From the NCBI RefSeq assembly GCF_003633775.1, contig NZ_RBIN01000003.1:248001-312000 (forward strand): a stretch of 64,000 nucleotides of DNA. The letters run 5' to 3'. Under the pieces are notes generated by a model, which was given only the letters and a program-made list of their open reading frames with translations, had not been told where the DNA came from and ran no database searches. Shown here piece by piece: positions 58,527 to 64,000 of the stretch; position 1 is the stretch's first letter; the number at the start of each line of letters is the position of its first letter. Source of the DNA: Kushneria sinocarnis. GTDB lineage: Bacteria; Pseudomonadota; Gammaproteobacteria; Pseudomonadales; Halomonadaceae. The position numbers and the translations under genes were made by a program.

Positions 58527-60793
58527 GCCGTGTTCTCCTGCTGGCCACCCTGGCGCAGTCGCTTGATGTCGGTCACGTTGGGCAGTTGCTGAATGCGGCT
58601 GAACAGCCGACCCAGCACTTCGAGACCGGCCACTTCCAGTGTCAGACGCAGGGTCGCGAGGTTGTCATTGCGATCGGTCGTGGTATTCACGGAAAGCACG
58701 TTGACCTTCTCGCTGGAGAGAACCCCCGTCACATCGCGCAGCAGGTTGGTGCGGTCCCATGCCAGGATCTCGATATCCACCGGATACTGGATCGGCTGAC
58801 GCTGCCCCCATTCGACCTGCACGATGCGTGCCGGCTCATCACTCTTGAGCTGCAGGATATTGGGACAGTCCTGACGGTGCACGGTGACCCCACGACCCTG
58901 GGTAATGAAGCCGAGAATCTGATCACCCGGTACCGGGTGGCAACAGTTGGCCATCTGGGTCTTGAGATTGCCCACACCCAGCACGGTAATGGTATCGGCG
59001 CCTTCGGTGCCCTTCTCCTGCTTGCGCGGCCGGGTCAACAGCCGATCGATCTGCTCTTCGTCCTCGTCATGCTCGCCGAACAGCTGCTGCGCCTGAGAAA
59101 GTACCTGGCCGATACGCAGATCCCCTGCGCCGATGGCAGCAAACATGTCCTCCGCGGTGGCATGGTTGACTGCCCGCGCCAGTCGCTGACGATCGAGGCT
59201 TTCCAGATCGAGCCGCCGGAACTCGCGCTCCAGCAGGGTGCGCCCCTCTTCGAGGTTCTGATCGCGGGCCTGCTGCTTGAACCATGACTGGATTTTGGAG
59301 CGCGCCCGCGAAGTCTTCACATAGCCCAGGGAGGGATTGAGCCAGTCGCGGCTGGGACCGCCCTGGGTTGCGGTAAGAATCTCGACCTGCTGACCGGTTC
59401 GCAGCCGATAGGTCAGCGGCACGATCCGGCCGTCCACCTTGGCTCCCCGGCACTGGTGGCCGACATCGGTATGAACCCGGTAGGCGAAGTCGATCGGCGT
59501 GGAAACCCGGGGCAGGTCGATGACATGGCCCTCGGGCGTGAAGACATAGATGCGATCGGGCGCGATGTCGGTCTGCAACCCCTCGCTGAGGTCGGTCAGT
59601 TCGCCGACTTCCTCCTGCCACTCCAGCACCTGCCGCAGCCAGGCGATCTTCTGCTCATAGCTGCGGCTCTTGGAGTCGACATCGGTGCCCTTGTAGCGCC
59701 AGTGGGCACAGACGCCCAGTTCGGCTTCCTCGTGCATGGCAAAGGTACGGATCTGAATCTCCAGCACCTTGCCCTCGGGGCCGAAGACCGCCGTATGCAG
59801 CGACTGATAACCGTTCTTCTTGGGATTGGCAATATAATCGTCGAATTCGGTGGGCACGTGATGCCACAACGAATGCACGATGCCCAGTACCGTATAACAG
59901 TCGGTCACCTCGGGCACCAGAATGCGCACTGCGCGCACATCATGGACCTGGGAGAAGTCGATGTGCTTGCGCTTCATCTTCCGCCAGATCGAATAGATGT
60001 GCTTGGCACGGCCACTGATGTCATAGCGGGTGATGTGCTGGGCTTCCAGCAGCCCCTTCAGGGTTTCGATGACATCCAGGATATAGCGATCGCGATCCAG
60101 CCGCTTCTCCGCCAGCTGGTGGGCGATGGCCTTGTAGTCGGCCTCGTGCAGATAGCGGAAGGAGAGATCCTCCAGCTCCCATTTGATCTGGCCGATTCCC
60201 AGCCGATGGGCCAGCGGCGCATAGATGTCGAATACTTCACGTGCCACTCGCAGGCAGCGCTCGCGCGAGGTATGACGTACCTGGCGCAGCATGCAGGTAC
60301 GTTCGGCAATCTTGATCAGCGCCACCCGGACATCATCCACCATGGCCACCAGCATCTTGCGCAGGTTCTCCTGCTGATTGTGCTGGCTGAGCCGATTTTC
60401 CGGGGCCTGCAGCTGGCTGATGGCAGCCATGCGCAATACACCATCGATCAGCCCGGCCACTTCCGGGCCGAAGCGTTTCTCCACACCAGCATGATCGATC
60501 AGCCCTTCCCTGACGCAGCGATACAGCACGGCCGCAATCAGGGTTTCCTGATCGAGCTGCAACCCTGCGAGGATTTCGGCCATCTCCAGCCCGATCCTCA
60601 GGCTGGCACCGGGGTCACGCCAGCTCGGCAGCTCCTGCTCGGCCTTTTCCGACAGTGCATTCGCCAGCTGACAGGCCTGCTCGAGCCGTTCGGGCTCACG
60701 CAGGGCAATCTCTTCCTGCAGACGGGTCAGCCAGGTCGTGACGTCAATGCGACCACGACTGTCCAGCGGCTGATCTTCTCGCACCTTGACCAT
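58523..60793 (-). CDS. relA: GTP pyrophosphokinase RelA
   Basis: A 756-residue RelA/SpoT homologue making (p)ppGpp on starved ribosomes. The N-terminal hydrolase domain is degenerate: the HD site of SpoT is replaced (LYRCVREG), so it is a synthetase-only RelA. The synthetase core RAKHIYSIWRKMKRKHIDF, NGYQSLHTAVFGPEG and the QIRT segment are intact, followed by TGS (IYVFTPEGHVIDLP) and C-terminal ACT domains. Lies after rlmD on the same strand, with mazG coupled downstream, forming an rlmD-relA-mazG group as in E. coli. Confidence 0.96.
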   Translation of the reverse strand: MVKVREDQPLDSRGRIDVTTWLTRLQEEIALREPERLEQACQLANALSEKAEQELPSWRDPGASLRIGLEMAEILAGLQLDQETLIAAVLYRCVREGLIDHAGVEKRFGPEVAGLIDGVLRMAAISQLQAPENRLSQHNQQENLRKMLVAMVDDVRVALIKIAERTCMLRQVRHTSRERCLRVAREVFDIYAPLAHRLGIGQIKWELEDLSFRYLHEADYKAIAHQLAEKRLDRDRYILDVIETLKGLLEAQHITRYDISGRAKHIYSIWRKMKRKHIDFSQVHDVRAVRILVPEVTDCYTVLGIVHSLWHHVPTEFDDYIANPKKNGYQSLHTAVFGPEGKVLEIQIRTFAMHEEAELGVCAHWRYKGTDVDSKSRSYEQKIAWLRQVLEWQEEVGELTDLSEGLQTDIAPDRIYVFTPEGHVIDLPRVSTPIDFAYRVHTDVGHQCRGAKVDGRIVPLTYRLRTGQQVEILTATQGGPSRDWLNPSLGYVKTSRARSKIQSWFKQQARDQNLEEGRTLLEREFRRLDLESLDRQRLARAVNHATAEDMFAAIGAGDLRIGQVLSQAQQLFGEHDEDEEQIDRLLTRPRKQEKGTEGADTITVLGVGNLKTQMANCCHPVPGDQILGFITQGRGVTVHRQDCPNILQLKSDEPARIVQVEWGQRQPIQYPVDIEILAWDRTNLLRDVTGVLSSEKVNVLSVNTTTDRNDNLATLRLTLEVAGLEVLGRLFSRIQQLPNVTDIKRLRQGGQQENTA

Positions 60794-60831
60794 GGGATGC
60801 CCTCGAATTCGGCAGCCTTGTTATTGCCCGA

Positions 60832-62232
60832 TTATCGCTCGTCCACTCGCCTGAGCAGCAGCACGCTCTCCTGGTGCGATGTCTGGGGAAACATGTCTGC
60901 GACCGCAGCCCGTTCGATGCGATAACCGCCCTCCACCAGTATGCGAACATCACGCGCCAGGGTCGCCGGATCACAGGAGATATAGACCACCCTGGCCGGT
61001 TGAGCCATTGCCAACTGGCGTGCCAGTGTCCGGGCACCGCTGCGGGGCGGGTCGAGCACCACCAGATCCGCCCGGTCCGGCTCGGCGACGGCCAGCGAGG
61101 CATACTCGGCCAGATCGGCCACGCGAGCGGTGATCTGCCGCGCCAGCCCGTTGCGCGCAGCGTTGTGCTGCAGCCGATCGACCATGGCGGCACGCCCTTC
61201 CAGTGCCGTGACCCGTGCCCCAAGGGCGGCCAGCGGCAGGGTGAAATTGCCGACCCCGGCAAACAGGTCGAGCACCTGCTCACCCGGCCCCACCTCACTC
61301 CACTCGAGCACCGTGTTCACCAGCTGTTGATTGACGGCGGCATTGGCCTGCAGGAAGTCCCCCGGTGCCAGCTCGAGCGTCACGGGCCCGTTTCCGGCCA
61401 CGTTCACGGTCTGCTGCAGCGGTGGCCCGTCATCGAGCCTGTGCCATACGGGCTGCTCGCGCCCGATGCCCATCACCAGGGCCAGCTGATGCTCATCGGC
61501 GAAGGCACGCCAGCGCTCGATGTCACCGGGCACCTCGCGCAGCTGACGAATGCTCAGGCAGCACTGCCCGTCCAGCTCGAGCAGTTCGACATGTCCCACG
61601 CGGCGTGGCGCCTCGAGCTGCTCGAGCTGATGACGCAACGGTTTTAACAGCGCTTCCAGCCGGGGGGTCAGAATCGGACACTGGGTGATGTTGAACAGGT
61701 TGTCCTGACTGCGGCGGCGAAAACCGAAATACAGGGCACCGTCACTGTCCACCCGCACCCCCAGCCGGGCCCGGCGCCGATAGCCGTAACCGGCAGACTG
61801 TCGGGCATCATCACCGATCAGTTCGATCTCCGGCAGGATCAGGTCATGATGAGCAAACTGCTCCGTCAGCACGGCCCTGCGATGCGCCCGCTGGGCATCC
61901 AGCGCCTGGTGCTGCAGATCGCATCCGCCGCACTGCCCGAAATGGGTGCAGGCTGGCGTAACCCGTTCGGGTACCAGCGCCAGCAGTTCACGCACATGTG
62001 CCTCGTCGTAGCGACGATGTTCGGCATGCACGGCCACGATGACCCGTTCGCCGGGCAGCGCTCGCTCGACAAAGAGCGTCTTGCCCTCTGCGTTGCGCGC
62101 CACACCCCGGCCATCGTGTGCCTGACGCTCGATGAGCAGCTGCCCGTCCTGTGGCGGTTCACTTCGGGCTGTCGAAGTGCGGCGTCGTTTCGGTCGTTCG
62201 GCGACCGGCCGGCGAGTTCCCAGTCGAGCCAT
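60832..62232 (-). CDS. rlmD: 23S rRNA (uracil-1939-C5)-methyltransferase RlmD
   Basis: A 466-residue SAM-dependent RNA methyltransferase of the RumA/TrmA family. An N-terminal TRAM domain is followed by the iron-sulfur ligands in CTHFGQCGGCDLQHQ plus a later Cys (ITQCPIL). The SAM region VLDLFAGVGNFTLPLA and the catalytic nucleophile ISCDPATLARD are clear. The ATG at 62232 is four bases after the cysM stop; an N-terminal basic stretch (GTRRPVAERPKRRRTS) is typical of the family. relA starts about 40 bases after. Confidence 0.95.
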   Translation of the reverse strand: MARLGTRRPVAERPKRRRTSTARSEPPQDGQLLIERQAHDGRGVARNAEGKTLFVERALPGERVIVAVHAEHRRYDEAHVRELLALVPERVTPACTHFGQCGGCDLQHQALDAQRAHRRAVLTEQFAHHDLILPEIELIGDDARQSAGYGYRRRARLGVRVDSDGALYFGFRRRSQDNLFNITQCPILTPRLEALLKPLRHQLEQLEAPRRVGHVELLELDGQCCLSIRQLREVPGDIERWRAFADEHQLALVMGIGREQPVWHRLDDGPPLQQTVNVAGNGPVTLELAPGDFLQANAAVNQQLVNTVLEWSEVGPGEQVLDLFAGVGNFTLPLAALGARVTALEGRAAMVDRLQHNAARNGLARQITARVADLAEYASLAVAEPDRADLVVLDPPRSGARTLARQLAMAQPARVVYISCDPATLARDVRILVEGGYRIERAAVADMFPQTSHQESVLLLRRVDER

Positions 62233-62236
62233 GGCG

Positions 62237-63136
62237 CTACTGCTGCCCGGGCGCATAGAGACCGGTGGAGAGATAGCGATCTCCCCGGTCACAGACAATG
62301 AAGGCGATCACGGCGTTCTCGACCTCTTCGGCAATCCGCAGCGCTCCGGCCAGCGCCCCGCCGGAGGAGACACCGGCCAGGATGCCTTCCTCCCTGGCCA
62401 GCCGACGCATATGCTCTTCCGCCTCGTGCTGGCCGATGTCGAGCACCCGATCCACCCGGGCCTGATCAAAGATCGAGGGACGATAGGCTTCCGGCCAGCG
62501 CCGGATACCCGCGATCTTCGCGCCATCCTCGGGCTGCAGGCCGATGATCTGGACGGCCTCGTTGCGCTCCTTGAGATAGCGCGACACCCCCATGATGGTG
62601 CCGGTGGTCCCCATCGAGCTGACGAAATGAGTGATGGTGCCCCCGGTCTGGCGCCACAGTTCGGGCCCGGTCGTCTCGTAGTGCGCCAGCGGATTGTCGT
62701 GATTGGCGAACTGATCGAGCGGCTTGCCCCGCCCTTCGCCAATCATCCGCTGCGCCAGATCGCGGGCGCCCTCCATGCCCTCCTCGCCGGTCACCTCGAT
62801 CAGCTCGGCCCCATAGGCCGCCATTGCCTGCTTGCGCTCGGCGCTGGCGGTCTCCGGCATGATCAGTACCATGCGATAGCCCTTGATGGCTGCGGCCATT
62901 GCCAGCGCAATGCCGGTATTGCCGGAGGTCGCCTCGATCAGGGTATCGCCCGGTGCGATCTCCCCCCGGGCTTGCGCATGAGCCAGCATCGACAGCGCCG
63001 GACGATCCTTGACCGAGCCGGCGGGGTTATCGCCTTCCAGCTTCGCCAGCAGCACATTGTTGCGACCGGCGGTCATTCGCTTGAGCTGCACCAGCGGCGT
63101 ATTACCCACGATCTGCTCGAGGGTCGGATATGCCAT
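62237..63136 (-). CDS. cysM: Cysteine synthase B
   Basis: A 299-residue PLP-dependent O-acetylserine sulfhydrylase. The PLP Lys43 is in NPAGSVKDRPAL, the phosphate-binding loop is EATSGNTGIALA, and the glycine loop GTTGTIMGVSRYL is present. The segments EDGAKIAGIRRWPEAY match the CysM (thiosulfate-using) subfamily and not CysK. The ATG at 63136 is chosen over the longer frame to 63223. rlmD follows after four bases, the same pairing as in several gammaproteobacteria. Confidence 0.94.
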   Translation of the reverse strand: MAYPTLEQIVGNTPLVQLKRMTAGRNNVLLAKLEGDNPAGSVKDRPALSMLAHAQARGEIAPGDTLIEATSGNTGIALAMAAAIKGYRMVLIMPETASAERKQAMAAYGAELIEVTGEEGMEGARDLAQRMIGEGRGKPLDQFANHDNPLAHYETTGPELWRQTGGTITHFVSSMGTTGTIMGVSRYLKERNEAVQIIGLQPEDGAKIAGIRRWPEAYRPSIFDQARVDRVLDIGQHEAEEHMRRLAREEGILAGVSSGGALAGALRIAEEVENAVIAFIVCDRGDRYLSTGLYAPGQQ

Positions 63137-63253
63137 TGCCTTCTCCTGTCCCGCATGTGCCTTCCGGCCATGGTTCATGCCGCAGGTCACGCCTGCGCGA
63201 TAGCCGGCATTATACTCGCCCACCCTGAGCGCGTCAGGGCGAACACCGCCCTC

Positions 63254-64000
63254 TCAGTGTTGATGCGCGTCATCACCATGGTCGTGATCATGCGCTTCCA
63301 GAGCCTGTACCAGACCGGCCTCCTGGCCTGCGATGATCAGACGCTTCATTTCCGCCACGGCGTCCTTGAGTCCCACGAACAGTGCCCGGGCAATGATCGA
63401 ATGACCAATGTTGAGCTCGTTGATGCCGCCGATGGCCGCAATCGCTTCGACATTATGATAATGCAGGCCGTGACCGGCATTGACGATCAGCCCCAGATCA
63501 CCGGCCATTTCGGCCGCAGCCGCGACCCGGGCGTGCGCCTCCCGAGCCCTGTTGCCGGTGGCTTCAGCGTACTCGCCGGTATGCAGCTCAACGGTCGGCA
63601 CCCCCAGCTGATGAGCCGCCTGGATCTGTGCAGGCTCGGGATCGATGAACAGGGAGACCTCGCAGCCCGCTGCCGCCAGCCGCTGGCAGGCTGTCCCGAT
63701 GCGCTCTCGATCACCGGCAACATCCAGCCCGCCCTCGGTGGTCAACTCGGCACGCTTTTCCGGCACCAGACAGACGTGCGCCGGCCGGAGCCGTTCGGCC
63801 AGGCTCACCATCTCTTCGGTCACCGCCATTTCAAGGTTCATGCGCGTGTTGAGCATTTGGCTCATCAGCTCGACATCGCGGTCCTGAATATGGCGACGAT
63901 CCTCGCGCAGATGCAGGGTGATTCCGTCGGCGCCGGCTTCCTCGGCCAACAGGGCAGCCTGTACGGGGTCGGGAAACCGGGTGCCACGGCTCTGACGCAG
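63254..64000 (-). CDS. pdxJ: Pyridoxine 5'-phosphate synthase PdxJ, partial
   Basis: The C-terminal 248 residues of PdxJ, which condenses 1-deoxyxylulose 5-phosphate with 3-amino-1-hydroxyacetone phosphate to pyridoxine phosphate. The frame is open to the last base of the window, where it reads [12 protein letters not shown], the family's early segment, so only about 14-20 N-terminal residues are missing. Later segments [22 protein letters not shown] and [12 protein letters not shown] are typical. The C-terminus ends in a His-rich tail ([12 protein letters not shown]). A TTG inside the window is not the start. It is upstream of cysM. Confidence 0.95.
   Translation of the reverse strand: MRQSRGTRFPDPVQAALLAEEAGADGITLHLREDRRHIQDRDVELMSQMLNTRMNLEMAVTEEMVSLAERLRPAHVCLVPEKRAELTTEGGLDVAGDRERIGTACQRLAAAGCEVSLFIDPEPAQIQAAHQLGVPTVELHTGEYAEATGNRAREAHARVAAAAEMAGDLGLIVNAGHGLHYHNVEAIAAIGGINELNIGHSIIARALFVGLKDAVAEMKRLIIAGQEAGLVQALEAHDHDHGDDAHQH

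Overview
The window is 64 kb of GC-rich, densely coded bacterial chromosome. Gene content and order (tig-clpP-clpX-lon-hupB-ppiD beside a Pro/Arg/His tRNA operon, folD, glnS-cysS, lpxH, rfaH, relA-mazG, orphan eutBC) suggest a gammaproteobacterium, most likely a Halomonadaceae-type halophile. That placement rests on family recall and not on a search. I found no insertion sequence, prophage, CRISPR array or other mobile element.

Layout. 1-8646 (+): a cobalamin operon, cobO(partial)-cobB-cobE-cobW-cobN-cobQ, with overlapping or nearly overlapping genes. 8783-14034: a small hypothetical gene, then on the minus strand a methyl-accepting chemotaxis protein behind a sigma-28-like promoter, an SNF-family sodium symporter and a DMT-family permease. 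14182-17124: ethanolamine ammonia-lyase eutB-eutC (minus) and a divergent rhomboid protease gene whose frame is broken at a run of eight G. 17162-20019: a lipoprotein, a possible small RNA locus, a zinc-ribbon mini-protein, an unknown protein and a CBS-domain protein. 20111-23789 (+): L-asparaginase, then the 7-deazaguanine genes queC, queE and a two-domain QueD-like gene, and a YkgJ-type cysteine-cluster protein.

23800-33409 (minus): a quinone-oxidoreductase-like enzyme with a palindrome over its promoter, ppiD, hupB, lon, clpX, clpP and tig, together a protein folding and quality-control block. 33690-34030 (minus): tRNA-His, tRNA-Arg and tRNA-Pro with a strong GC-discriminator promoter. 34200-39719: folD, glnS-cysS, ppiB, lpxH. 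39721-44223 (minus): a 1283-residue SARP/AAA regulator with a degenerate cyclase domain, and miaE. 44519-49981: a small outer-membrane barrel protein, a mini-lipoprotein, proS, a lytic transglycosylase, rfaH and an AmpG-like carrier. 49990-53866: a SEC-C/TPR-like protein divergent from an unrecognised two-TM coiled-coil protein. 53966-64000 (minus): sodA, ppc, mazG, relA, rlmD, cysM and pdxJ (cut by the window end).

Most of the window is ordinary housekeeping chromosome. The items most worth a second look are the frameshifted rhomboid gene, an orphan terminator preceded by two perfect hairpins (possible small RNA), the SARP-cyclase-AAA regulator, the QueD homologue with its active-site motifs split between two halves, the unrecognised membrane coiled-coil protein, and several clean palindromes and hairpins in promoter regions.
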